A stretch of 53,256 nt of DNA, from contig JAJDXM010000061.1 of NCBI GenBank assembly GCA_022823225.1, positions 1 to 53,256 of the forward strand, given 5' to 3'. Under the pieces are notes generated by a model. The model saw only the letters and a list, made by a program, of their open reading frames with translations, was not told the origin of the DNA and ran no database searches. Positions within the stretch are counted from its first letter, which is position 1. Every line of letters begins with the position of its first letter. Shown piece after piece: positions 19,611-27,583 of this stretch. The stretch comes from Gemmatimonadota bacterium. GTDB lineage: Bacteria > Gemmatimonadota > Gemmatimonadetes > Longimicrobiales > Gaopeijiaceae. Position numbers and translations under genes: made by a program.

Positions 19611-21117
19611 AGCCGCCAGCCCCAGCGGCGCCATCATCGCCGTCGTCGTCGGCTACTTCCTGATCCTCGTCGGGATCGGCTGGTGGGCGAGCCGCGAGAG
19701 CCGCTCGGTCAAGGGGTTCTACGTCGCCGGCAAGAAGCTCCCATCGTGGGTGATCGCGTTTTCTTCCAACACGACCGGCGAAAGCGGCTGGCTGCTCCTG
19801 GGACTCACCGGGATGGGCTACCTGGTCGGCTTTCACGCGCTCTGGGTCGTCCTCGGCGAAGTGCTCGGCGTGGCGCTCGCGTGGGCGGTCGTCGCGCGCC
19901 CCTTCAAGGAATTCACCGACCGCTACGACGCGATCACGGTCCCCGACTACCTCACCGACCGCTTCGCCGACCGGCTCAACATCATCCGCATCGTGAGCGC
20001 GGTCATCATCTTCACGATGGTCGGCGCCTACACCGCAGCGCAGCTCACCGCCACGGGCAAGGCCTTCTCGTCCTTCATCGGGACCAGCTACGAGGCGGGG
20101 GTCTACATCGGGCTCGCCGTCATCCTCCTGTACACGAGCATCGGCGGCTTCAAGGCGGTCGCGTACAGCGACGTGCTCCAGGGCGTCCTCATGTTCCTGT
20201 GCCTCCTGATCCTGCCGATCGTCGGGATCTGGCATGCCGGCGGGTGGGGCGAAATGCTGGCGGGCGTCGGCGAAGCGGACCCCGCGCTGCTGCGGCCGAT
20301 GGGCGAACACGGCCTGACGGTCACGGGGGTGATGAGCGCGATCAGCTACGTGGGAATCGGGCTGGCCTTCCTGGGCGCGCCCCAGCTCCTGACCCGATTC
20401 ATGTCGGCCCGGAACCGGGGCCAGATCTCGCGGGGCGGTGTGCTCGCGGTCGTCTGCATCGTGGTCTTCGACATCGGCGCGGTGCTGACCGGGGTGGCGG
20501 GCCGCTACCTCTTCCCCGGGCTCGCCGACCACGAGACGATTCTGCCGGTCATGTCCACCGAGCTCTTCCCGGCGGTGATCGCGGGGGTGATCCTGGTGGT
20601 CGTTCTGGCCGCGATCATGTCGACCGTGGACTCGCTGCTGATCCTCGCCTCCTCGTCCGTGGTGCGGGACGTAATGCAGAAGATCTTCCGGCCGGACCTC
20701 TCCGACTGGGGGCTGGCCATGATCGGGCGGGTTCTCACGGTGCTCCTCGGCCTGGCCGGACTCGGAGTCGCACTGGGCGAACCCCGCATGATCTTCTGGT
20801 TCGTCCTCTTCGCCTGGTCGGGGCTGGCGTCGGCCTTCACCCCGGTCGTCCTGTGCTCGCTCTTCTGGCGGCGGACCACGCTCGCGGGCGCCGTCGCAGG
20901 CATGATCGCCGGCTTTGCGGCCGCGATGCTCTGGGTGGTGTTCGTCAAGGACCACTTCTACGATCTCTACGAGATGATCCCCGGCTTCGCGGCGGGCTTC
21001 GCCGTGACGATCGGGGTCAGCCTCTACACCAAACCGCCCCCGGACGGCGGCTCGATCGTGGATGACGTGAAGCGGGTGGTCGGCGGGCCGTTCTCGGCGG
21101 GAGAAGGGGACAGGTAA
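19600..21117 (+). CDS. Sodium:solute symporter (SSS family, PutP-like)
   Basis: An integral membrane transporter of 505 residues with about 13 predicted helices. SSS-family features include the N-terminal YFLILVGIGWWASRESRSVK, GFYVAGKKLPSWVIAFSSNT (sodium-site region), YTAAQLTATGKAFSSF, and AAIMSTVDSLLILASSSVVRD, which is the signature of PutP-type carriers. The substrate is probably an amino acid or carboxylate; the neighbouring aminotransferase and mmsA suggest a beta-amino acid or related compound, but this is inference. Two ATGs are possible (19600 and 19603); GGAG at 19591-19594 fits either. Its stop overlaps the lepB ATG by one base (TAATG). Confidence 0.9.
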   Translation: MMPEAASPSGAIIAVVVGYFLILVGIGWWASRESRSVKGFYVAGKKLPSWVIAFSSNTTGESGWLLLGLTGMGYLVGFHALWVVLGEVLGVALAWAVVARPFKEFTDRYDAITVPDYLTDRFADRLNIIRIVSAVIIFTMVGAYTAAQLTATGKAFSSFIGTSYEAGVYIGLAVILLYTSIGGFKAVAYSDVLQGVLMFLCLLILPIVGIWHAGGWGEMLAGVGEADPALLRPMGEHGLTVTGVMSAISYVGIGLAFLGAPQLLTRFMSARNRGQISRGGVLAVVCIVVFDIGAVLTGVAGRYLFPGLADHETILPVMSTELFPAVIAGVILVVVLAAIMSTVDSLLILASSSVVRDVMQKIFRPDLSDWGLAMIGRVLTVLLGLAGLGVALGEPRMIFWFVLFAWSGLASAFTPVVLCSLFWRRTTLAGAVAGMIAGFAAAMLWVVFVKDHFYDLYEMIPGFAAGFAVTIGVSLYTKPPPDGGSIVDDVKRVVGGPFSAGEGDR

Positions 21118-21899
21118 TGGCCAGGAAGCGCAAGCCGAAGAAGGGTGGCCCCAATGGGCCCGGGCAGGCGGCCAGCGGCCGGAAGCGGGAAGCCGCCAAC
21201 CGCCGGGCGGAAGGGGCCACCGGCAAGCGCGGCAGCCTGGCCGAATGGACCAGATCCCTCGCACTGGCGTTTGTCCTTTTCCTGATCGTTCGGATCTTTT
21301 TCGTCGAGACCTTCGTGATCGACTCGGGATCGATGAAGAACACCCTTCTCGTTGGCGACTACCTCTTCGTGAACAAGCTGGCGATCGGTTCCCGCGTTCC
21401 CTTCACCGACCTCGGCGTCCCGGGCTACTCGGAACCCCGGCGAGGCGACATCCTCGTCTTCGACCCTCATCACGAGGAGAACATGACGGTCGTGAAGCGG
21501 GTCATAGGCATGCCGGGCGACACGCTGCAGATGCGCGACAAGGTGGTCTACCTGAACGGCGAAGCGTACGACGAGCCCTATGTGGAGACGTTCGCCACCC
21601 GCGATGTCTACGATCCGGACATGGCCTGGCAGAACGATCACCTGGTCGGCGGACCCCGCGACGACTACCGCCCCACGCCGGACAACTGGGGGCCGCTGGT
21701 GGTTCCCGGGGGCCACTACTTCATGCTTGGCGACTACCGTGACGACAGCCTGGATTCGCGCGTCTGGGGTTTCCTCGAAGGCTGGCGGTTCAAGGGGCGG
21801 GTGGTCTTTATTTACTTCTCCTATGACCGCGATTCCTACCGGCCGTTTCCCTGGATAACGGAAATCCGCGGCAGTCGAATCGGGGACCGGGTGCGGTAG
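21117..21899 (+). CDS. lepB: Signal peptidase I
   Basis: Cleaves signal peptides from exported proteins at the outer face of the inner membrane. The 260-residue protein has a very basic 40-residue cytoplasmic N-terminus, one membrane anchor (about residues 46-63), the nucleophile Ser72 in DSGSM, the general base Lys127 in VVKRVIGMPGD, and the conserved LGDYRDDSLDSR. Both catalytic residues are present. An insert of roughly 40 residues (PYVETFATRDVYDPDMAW...) between the lysine box and box E is common in non-proteobacterial forms. The start is coupled to the symporter stop (TAATG). Confidence 0.94.
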   Translation: MARKRKPKKGGPNGPGQAASGRKREAANRRAEGATGKRGSLAEWTRSLALAFVLFLIVRIFFVETFVIDSGSMKNTLLVGDYLFVNKLAIGSRVPFTDLGVPGYSEPRRGDILVFDPHHEENMTVVKRVIGMPGDTLQMRDKVVYLNGEAYDEPYVETFATRDVYDPDMAWQNDHLVGGPRDDYRPTPDNWGPLVVPGGHYFMLGDYRDDSLDSRVWGFLEGWRFKGRVVFIYFSYDRDSYRPFPWITEIRGSRIGDRVR

Positions 21900-21937
21900 A
21901 CTCCCGCAGAGTTGCAGGCACACAGATGGAGGATCCG

Positions 21938-23635
21938 ATGAAGTCACTGACGAGAGGCCAGTTCCTGGGAGCAGCCGCGGGCACCGTCGGCGCCGGACTG
22001 CTGGCCGGCTGCGAGGGCGGTCCGGGAGTAGTCCTGCGCACCGACGGGTCGGATGCCACCGCCGCCGACTTGATCGCGCACGGCCGCGTCATCCACACCA
22101 TGGACGACGACAACCCCTCCGCCGAGTCGCTTGCGGTGAAGGACGGCCGTTTCATGGCGGTGGGTTCGCGGGGTGACATCGACGCGCTCCGCGGCGCGGG
22201 CACGCAGGTCTTCGATCACGGCGACGCCGTCATCACCCCCGGTTTCATCGACGCGCACACCCACCCGGCCGGGGCGGGAGTCCGCGAACTCAAGGACGTG
22301 AACGTCGACGTGCGCTCGATCGCCGAGATCAAGGACCGGATGGCCGCGCGCGCCCGCGAGACGCCGCCGGGCGAGTGGATCCGCGGCTTCAAGTACGACG
22401 ACACCAAGCTCGCCGAGGGCCGTCCGCTGAACCGCCTCGACCTGGACGAGGCGCTGCCGGACCACCCCGCGGTCGTCGGCCACCGGGGCGGCCACACCAG
22501 CGTCTACAATTCGCGCGCCTTCGCGCTGGCGGGGGTGACCGCCGGGACGCCCGACCCGCCCGGCGGCAGGTTCTACCGCGAGGACGGCGAGCTCACCGGC
22601 CTGGTCGCGGAGCGTGCCAACTACGTCTTCTCCGGGCTGATCCCCAGCACGCACACCGACGACGACAGGCAGGCCGGCGTCAAGCTCATCACCGAGCTGA
22701 TGGCCCAGGCCGGTCTGACCTCCTTCCACGACGCCGGCACCGGCGCGAGCAGTGTGCGCGCCTACAAGGCGGCCTACGACGCCGGCGAACTGTCATGTCG
22801 GGTTTACATGATGCTGCGTGGACCTTACAACAGCCTCCGCCAGACCGGCGTCTCCACCGGGTTCGGCGACGAGTGGCTGCGCGTGGGTGGGGTCAAGTAC
22901 GGCGCCGACGGCTCTGCGTCCGAGCGCACCATGCGCATGAGCACCCCGTACGTCGGCCGCCCCGACGACTACGGCATCCTCACCATGAGTCAGGAGGAGA
23001 TCCACGAGGTCGTCGAGGTGGCCCACCGCGCCAACTGGCAGGTCGGGATCCACGCCAACGGCGACGTCACCATCGACATGGTCCTGAACGCCTACGAGCG
23101 CGTCCAGCAGATGTGGCCCAGGCCCGACCCGAGGCACCGCATCGAGCACTGCTCGCTGGTGAACCCGCAGCTCCTCGAGCGCATCAAGGCCGCAGGCGCC
23201 GTCCCCACTCCCTTCTACACCTACGCCCACTACCACGGCAACAAGTGGGTCGAATACGGTCCCGAGAAGATGGAGTGGATGTTCGCCCACCGGTCGTTCC
23301 TCGACTACGACATTCCGGTCGCCCCGGCATCCGACTACACCCCCGGCCCCTACGAGCCGCTGATGGCCATCCAGAGCATGGTCACGCGCAAGGACTTCGA
23401 CGGCCGCGTCTGGGGCCCGAGCCAGCGGATCACCGTGCCGGAGGCGATGCGGATCTGCACCATGGGCGGCGCCTACGCATCGTTCGAGGAGGAAATCAAG
23501 GGCTCGGTCACGGCCGGCAAGCTGGCCGACTTCGTGGTGCTGGAGTCCGACCCCCACGACGCGGATCCGGACGCGATCAAGGAGATTCCGGTGCTGAGGA
23601 CGGTGGCGGGGGGACGGGTGACGTGGGAGGCGTGA
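21938..23635 (+). CDS. Exported amidohydrolase (YtcJ-like, metal-dependent)
   Basis: A 565-residue member of the amidohydrolase superfamily. The N-terminus MKSLTRGQFLGAAAGTVGAG with LLAGC following suggests a Tat-like or lipoprotein signal, so it acts in the envelope. The catalytic domain starts ADLIAHGRVIHTMDDDNPSA and carries PGFIDAHTHPAGAG (first metal ligands), GGHTSVYNSRAFALAGVT, VGIHANGDVTIDMVL, RHRIEHCSLVNP and the late Asp in PVAPASDYTPGPY. This order matches YtcJ-type enzymes; the substrate cannot be told. ATG 21938 is chosen because GGAGG (21928-21932) stands 5 bases ahead; an ATG at 21926 would add four residues. Confidence 0.85.
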   Translation: MKSLTRGQFLGAAAGTVGAGLLAGCEGGPGVVLRTDGSDATAADLIAHGRVIHTMDDDNPSAESLAVKDGRFMAVGSRGDIDALRGAGTQVFDHGDAVITPGFIDAHTHPAGAGVRELKDVNVDVRSIAEIKDRMAARARETPPGEWIRGFKYDDTKLAEGRPLNRLDLDEALPDHPAVVGHRGGHTSVYNSRAFALAGVTAGTPDPPGGRFYREDGELTGLVAERANYVFSGLIPSTHTDDDRQAGVKLITELMAQAGLTSFHDAGTGASSVRAYKAAYDAGELSCRVYMMLRGPYNSLRQTGVSTGFGDEWLRVGGVKYGADGSASERTMRMSTPYVGRPDDYGILTMSQEEIHEVVEVAHRANWQVGIHANGDVTIDMVLNAYERVQQMWPRPDPRHRIEHCSLVNPQLLERIKAAGAVPTPFYTYAHYHGNKWVEYGPEKMEWMFAHRSFLDYDIPVAPASDYTPGPYEPLMAIQSMVTRKDFDGRVWGPSQRITVPEAMRICTMGGAYASFEEEIKGSVTAGKLADFVVLESDPHDADPDAIKEIPVLRTVAGGRVTWEA

Positions 23636-23691
23636 GGGGGGCGGTTGCGGTTGCCCGAGGGCGCGATTTCCCTTGAAGGGATCCCACGGAT

Positions 23692-23718
23692 AGACTAAGT
23701 TCAATAAACCAGACTAAG
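23692..23718 (+). promoter_or_regulatory. Direct repeats upstream of the toxin-antitoxin pair
   Basis: AGACTAAG occurs at 23692-23699 and 23711-23718, 19 bases apart, in the 106-base gap before the antitoxin gene. The patch is AT-rich compared with its surroundings. Phd/YefM-type antitoxins usually bind repeated sites over their own promoter, so this is a candidate operator; the exact promoter boxes are unclear. Confidence 0.4.
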
Positions 23719-23741
23719 GTCTCGAATCCGGGAAGCCCCCC

Positions 23742-23987
23742 ATGCGCACCTACAACATGCACGAAGCGAAGACCCATCTTTCCCGCCTGGTGCGGGAAGC
23801 CGTGGATGGCGATCCGTTCATCATCGCGCGCTCCGGCAAGCCGCTGGTGAAGGTCGTGCCGGTCAGCGCACCCGAGCCCGGCGCAATGCGGCGGACCGGG
23901 TTCATGCGCGGCCGGATCTCGGTGCCGGACGACTTCGACATCATGGGATGCGCGGAGATCGAAGCCATGTTCGGGCGCGAACGGTGA
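23742..23987 (+). CDS. Phd/YefM-type antitoxin
   Basis: An 81-residue antitoxin. The start MRTYNMHEAKTHLSRLVREA and the following PFIIARSGKPLVKVVPV are the DNA-binding fold of the Phd/YefM family (also called VapB-like in PIN operons). The C-terminal part (ISVPDDFDIMGCAEIEAMF) is the flexible toxin-binding tail, with the usual PDDFD pattern. GGAAG at 23731 precedes the ATG. The stop overlaps the toxin's GTG by three bases, so both are made together. It would neutralise the PIN toxin and repress the operon. Confidence 0.9.
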   Translation: MRTYNMHEAKTHLSRLVREAVDGDPFIIARSGKPLVKVVPVSAPEPGAMRRTGFMRGRISVPDDFDIMGCAEIEAMFGRER

Positions 23988-24370
23988 CAGTCCTCCTCGA
24001 CACCCACCTTCTGCTATGGGCCGCAGGGTTCCCCGAACGCCTGTCGGCGGATGCGCGCGACATCCTGAACCACCCCGACACGAAGCCGGCCTACAGTGCC
24101 GCATCGCTGTGGGAAGTCGCCATCAAGAGCGGACTGGGGCGCTCCGACTTCGTCGTCGACCCGCGGCTTCTCCGACGCGGACTCCTCGAAAACGGCTACA
24201 CCGAACTGCCGGTCACCGGAGCCCACGCGGTTGCCGTCGACCTGCTCCCCGACATCCACAGGGATCCGTTCGACCGGATCCTCGTCGGCCAGGCCCAGGC
24301 CGAGGGAATCACGCTGTTGACGATGAACGAGGCGGTGGGCCGGTATCCGGGGCCGGTCAGGGTGGTGTGA
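23984..24370 (+). CDS. PIN-domain ribonuclease toxin (VapC-like)
   Basis: A 128-residue PIN-domain protein. It starts TVLLDTHLLLWAAG with the first active-site aspartate at residue 6, then YSAASLWEVAIKSGLG with the conserved glutamate, and IHRDPFDRILVGQAQAEGIT with the second acidic cluster. All catalytic acids of an RNA-cleaving PIN toxin are present, so it looks active. The start is GTG 23984 (GTGA overlap with the antitoxin stop). The target RNA is unknown. It converges on the hicB gene with 7 bases between the stops. Confidence 0.9.
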   Translation: MTVLLDTHLLLWAAGFPERLSADARDILNHPDTKPAYSAASLWEVAIKSGLGRSDFVVDPRLLRRGLLENGYTELPVTGAHAVAVDLLPDIHRDPFDRILVGQAQAEGITLLTMNEAVGRYPGPVRVV

Positions 24371-24377
24371 GGGCGCC

Positions 24378-24596
24378 CTATTGGGTAGCCCGAGCCTCCT
24401 CCGACCCCACGGAAGTGTTCGGTTCCGGAAACGGAACCCCGTCCTCCTGGAGTGCTTCCAGGTGATAGCCGACCGCTTCTCGAATCAGCTTCTCGACTTT
24501 CTCATACGAACCTGCCGCAGCGACGCATCCCGGAATGTCGGGCACGTAGGCTGAGTAGCCGTTTGCGGTTCGCTCAATTACGATCGCGTAGTTCAT
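24378..24596 (-). CDS. hicB: HicB-family antitoxin (orphan)
   Basis: A 72-residue protein with the HicB core: MNYAIVIERTANGYSAYVPD followed by IPGCVAAAGSYEKVEKLIREAVGYHLEAL. This RNase H-like fold binds the HicA toxin. AGGAGG lies 8 bases before the ATG. The full-length HicA expected immediately upstream is missing; only a short stub remains (24593-24652). The C-terminal DNA-binding domain found in longer HicB proteins is absent, as in the short form. It may be a leftover or may have been kept for another role. Confidence 0.8.
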   Translation of the reverse strand: MNYAIVIERTANGYSAYVPDIPGCVAAAGSYEKVEKLIREAVGYHLEALQEDGVPFPEPNTSVGSEEARATQ

Positions 24597-24652
24597 GCCG
24601 TGCCCTCCTTTTCGAGCTTCGCCTGTCTGAGAATACTCTTCCAGGTTCCACC
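24593..24652 (-). pseudogene. hicA: Remnant of a hicA toxin gene (last ~19 codons)
   Basis: Upstream of hicB and overlapping its start by ATGA, one frame reads GTWKSILRQAKLEKEGTA then stop. The segment GT-x-x-SILRQA-x-L is the conserved C-terminal helix of HicA toxins. The rest of HicA, including the catalytic histidine and glycine region, is absent: the sequence runs directly into the end of the neighbouring propeller gene at about 24674. The hicA-hicB coupling is preserved, so this is best read as a deletion remnant. Confidence 0.55.
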
Positions 24653-24673
24653 GCCGCTACCTCGCCGCCCCCG

Positions 24674-25644
24674 CTACCGCCGCTCCAGCCTCAGCACCTG
24701 AGGATGCTGAACGTCGAGCTCGTCGTACCAGACAGCCAGGACCGCGTCCATCTCGATGTCCACGATCCGGAACCTGTCGGGCAAGCCCACCGTTCCCAGC
24801 CACGTGCCGTCGGCGGCGAGCACCAGCCAGCGCACCGGCTCGTCCGCTTCGCTCTCCCCGCGGTATAGTTGGAGCCACACCGCCCCCGTCGGATCCACGA
24901 TCATCTTGCTGTACGCGGGGCGCGTTCCCGACGCCGGGGTCCGCTCGGCGGCCTCCTGGAGGAGCGACGACGACCTCCCGCCGAGAAACGCCTCCCGCTC
25001 GGCTCTCAGGACGGCTCCGGACAGGGTCAGGGGATAGTCCGGGATTCTCAGGATGCGGACGAGGTCGCCATCACGCGTGCGCTCCTCCACCTCGATGAAC
25101 TCGGCGTTGCCGACAAAGAGGCTCACGCCGAGGGTGGCCACCTGGGCTTCCTTGCGAAAAAGGGACGACACACTCGCCGTATTGCCGTTCCGGCGCCGAG
25201 CCACGTACTCGTCGTAGCCGGCCGTGGCCGTGATGCTGTCGAGACGCGTACCCTCGGCGTCGAAGCGCCAGAGTACGGTCGGGTTGCGAATCGCCCCGAT
25301 CGCATCCCTGGCCCAGAACGGGGAAACGTACTGCACGGCCATCGAGCCGTCGCCGAGGTCATGGATCGAGCTGGCGTTGGCCAGCAGGTTGAAGGTGCGG
25401 ACCAGCCCGAGGTCGGGGCCGAATGCGGACACGCGTCCGTCCCAGTCGAGGACCCACACGGTGTCGCCGACCGCGCCCACCATCTGTTCGATCCCGCCGC
25501 TGAACTCGCCCGGACCCTCACCGTTCCCGCGCTGTCCTCGCGCTGGGTCAATGGAGGGTCATTGGCCTGCGCGTCACAGACCGACGGGTCGGCCAGGGCG
25601 ACGGCTGCACTGGCAATCACGAGTGTTCCCATGGTCCTCTTCAT
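24674..25644 (-). pseudogene. Decayed 6-bladed beta-propeller gene with internal deletion and frameshift
   Basis: The first part (ATG 25644, MKRTMGTLVIASAAVALADP, signal peptide, then REDSAG near 25525-25539) is in one frame. The body from GEGPGEFSGG (about 25502-25522) to the stop at 24674 is in another. In intact paralogues about 80 residues separate DSAG from the GEGPGEF motif; here only a couple of bases do. A deletion of roughly 240 bases plus a frame change therefore joined the two. The body remains open and could start at ATG 25483 (269 residues), but without a signal peptide or first blade. Its end DELDVQHPQVLRLERR matches the family. Confidence 0.7.
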
Positions 25645-25710
25645 GTCATGTGTCTCCTCTTGGTGGGCCAACTGCTTTCTGGTGTGTCAATGTCAAGTCC
25701 GGACGGCCCC

Positions 25711-26967
25711 TCACTTCTCCAGCCGGTACATCCGCACATGCTCCACGTCCTGCTCGTCCATCCACACACCCAGCAGGTAGTCTTCGCCGATTTCGCCATC
25801 GCCCAGCTGAAGCCCGGGCGGGGTGGCCATTTGGCCCAGCCAGGTCCCGTCCGGCGCGTACACCTCGTAGGGGAGGGACTCGGCGAGGGGAAGCGAATAC
25901 GGACGCACCCAGAGGTTGCCCGCCTTGTCCAGATGGACCGCGCTCAGCACGGGAAGCGTCGGAGCCATGGGGCGGTTGCGCCACGACGGCCTGTAGGACT
26001 CCGCCTGCTCCTCCGTCATCCCTCCCCACACCTGGTTTCGCCAGACCATCCAGTCCACGAAGGCTTCGACGTGCTCTTCGGTCACGGGCACGAGCGGCTC
26101 GTCGCGGCGGATGATCCGTGAAGTGGATCCGTCGTGGAGGGAGACCGACTGGATCGAGAACGCCTCGGTGTCCACCACGGCGAGGGTGCCTGCACTGACC
26201 GCGGACAGCGGACCCTTGCCGTATTGATAGCTCATTTGGGCCCATCCACCGTCCGGGTATGAGGTGATCTCCTGTTCGCTGCCCCGGACATCGATCAGGC
26301 GGGCCACCGCCCCGTCGTCCAGCGAAACGGTCGCGAACCGAACCCCCGGCCACCGCACCACCCCCTCCGGCATCTCCTCCCGGTAGTCGGCGAAGGACAT
26401 GACGAGACTCCGCCCCCAGATGCCCTGGACCCCGGTCGGAGTGAAATCGGACCAGGGGGCTTCCACGCGAATTGAGCGCCCGAACGAACCGTCAGGACCG
26501 AAGATCTGGACGCGGCGCAGATAGCCGTCCCAGGTCACGATGGAATCACTCGCGAGCGCGCCCACCCACTCCAGGAGTTCGTGTTCGCCGGGCCCTTCCC
26601 CCGGTCCCGACGTTTCCCAAACGAAGGTCCCTTCACGGTCGTCGTAGCGGCGCAGCACCTGATTCGACCAGTCCCCGACCACGATGTCCCCATTGCTCAG
26701 GCGCACGGCCCGCGCGACGCTCGCGAGCTGGTACTCCACGGGCCCGTCGATGGTGCCGATCTGGACGAAGGGCTCCTCCGAAATGGTCCACTCGTCGCCG
26801 GGACCCCAGGCGGGCGCGAGCGGGGTGGTGATCGGGATACCGGCGGAGTCGACCTCCATGGTGGTCAAGGGGCCGCCGGTCGTGTCGCAGGCCGCGAGTC
26901 CGAGTCCGAGGCTGAAGAGCAGCCATTTTGGGGTCCGTGTTTGCCGGGTCGTGTTGGAACGGGTCAT
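25711..26967 (-). CDS. 6-bladed beta-propeller lipoprotein
   Basis: A 418-residue predicted lipoprotein. The signal peptide (TRTPKWLLFSLGLGLAAC) ends in a lipobox. The mature part begins MEVDSAGIPITTPLAPAW, then RLSNGDIVVGDWSNQVLRRY, the recurring motif SGPGEGPGEHELLEW, and ends EDYLLGVWMDEQDVEHVRMY, all as in the paralogues. No catalytic motif is seen; a surface binding role is probable. ATG 26967 has GGAGG upstream with a 10-base spacer. The decayed paralogue follows 66 bases after its stop. A promoter with direct repeats lies about 100 bases upstream. Confidence 0.8.
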   Translation of the reverse strand: MTRSNTTRQTRTPKWLLFSLGLGLAACDTTGGPLTTMEVDSAGIPITTPLAPAWGPGDEWTISEEPFVQIGTIDGPVEYQLASVARAVRLSNGDIVVGDWSNQVLRRYDDREGTFVWETSGPGEGPGEHELLEWVGALASDSIVTWDGYLRRVQIFGPDGSFGRSIRVEAPWSDFTPTGVQGIWGRSLVMSFADYREEMPEGVVRWPGVRFATVSLDDGAVARLIDVRGSEQEITSYPDGGWAQMSYQYGKGPLSAVSAGTLAVVDTEAFSIQSVSLHDGSTSRIIRRDEPLVPVTEEHVEAFVDWMVWRNQVWGGMTEEQAESYRPSWRNRPMAPTLPVLSAVHLDKAGNLWVRPYSLPLAESLPYEVYAPDGTWLGQMATPPGLQLGDGEIGEDYLLGVWMDEQDVEHVRMYRLEK

Positions 26968-27064
26968 CGCCAGTGCCTCCTGTGGTCTGGCCGCGCCGGT
27001 CGCGAAGGGGTCCGGCGCGGAAGCTGTCGGCCGCATCAGGGGTCGAAGCAGCCGGTCGAACACA

Positions 27065-27111
27065 AGGGTATGGCGGTGGCGGTGAAAAATCAACAGTACG
27101 GTGAAAAATCA
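27065..27111 (-). promoter_or_regulatory. Promoter with two 12-bp direct repeats
   Basis: GGTGAAAAATCA occurs twice, at 27081-27092 and 27100-27111, 19 bases apart. On the minus strand TTGATT (27088-27093, inside one repeat) and TACCCT (27065-27070) form a promoter with a 17-base spacer reading toward the propeller gene at 26967. The repeats overlap and lie upstream of the -35 box, as expected for an activator or repressor site. The rest of the gap 26968-27199 shows nothing recognisable. Confidence 0.45.
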
Positions 27112-27199
27112 CCGCGGCCCGAAAGGAGTCTGACGAGAACCGGCCTGCGCGGGGCACTCCAAGTTGGACCGTGGACCTATCCGGAGTGAGCCGTTCCGG

Positions 27200-27583
27200 C
27201 TAGCGCCCCTCCCCGGACGCCTGATCGATCAGCTCCTTCATGCGGGCGCGCTCCTCCGGGGTGAGTTGGGTGTCCTCCAGCTCGAGGAGGGTGTTGACAG
27301 CGCCCTCCACCGAGCCGTCGAAGAAGGTCCTGAGAACATGCCGCATGACTGAGCGCCGCGCCCGCTGCACCGGCACCGTGGGTGAATAGACCAGGCGAGG
27401 ACCGTCGTACTCGGTTGACAGGTGTCCCTTGTCGACGAGGATGCGCAGCACGGAGCGCACGGCCGAGTAGCTGGGCGGGTCGGTCATTCGCTCCCGGATT
27501 CGGGCGGCGGTGGCGCTGCCCAGCTCATGGACGATGTCCATTGCCTGGCGCTCGCGTCTGCTGAGCGGCGGCATGTGGGTCAT
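27200..27583 (-). CDS. BlaI/MecI/CopY-family repressor (locus 2)
   Basis: A 127-residue winged-helix repressor. PPLSRRERQAMDIVHELGSA, AARIRERMTDPPSYSAVRSV and LRILVDKGHLSTEYDGPRLV are the DNA-binding half. The C-terminal helix region (LEDTQLTPEERARMKELID) is the dimerisation/cleavage part. It starts at ATG 27583, overlapping the stop of the M56-propeller gene by ATGA (ATG 27574 is an alternative). Here the repressor is the last gene of the operon, the reverse of the usual repressor-first order and of locus 1. It is the natural target of the fused protease. Confidence 0.88.
   Translation of the reverse strand: MTHMPPLSRRERQAMDIVHELGSATAARIRERMTDPPSYSAVRSVLRILVDKGHLSTEYDGPRLVYSPTVPVQRARRSVMRHVLRTFFDGSVEGAVNTLLELEDTQLTPEERARMKELIDQASGEGR

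Noticed and set aside
18745-21264. Very long open frame antisense to the aminotransferase and symporter genes (839 codons)
   Set aside because: Its product is His/Arg/Asp-rich with no fold or motif, and it mirrors well-supported genes; high GC content keeps such antisense frames open.
23692-23718. Possible CRISPR-like repeat pair ahead of the toxin-antitoxin genes
   Set aside because: Only two 8-base units; better read as an operator. No repeat-spacer array was seen in the window.
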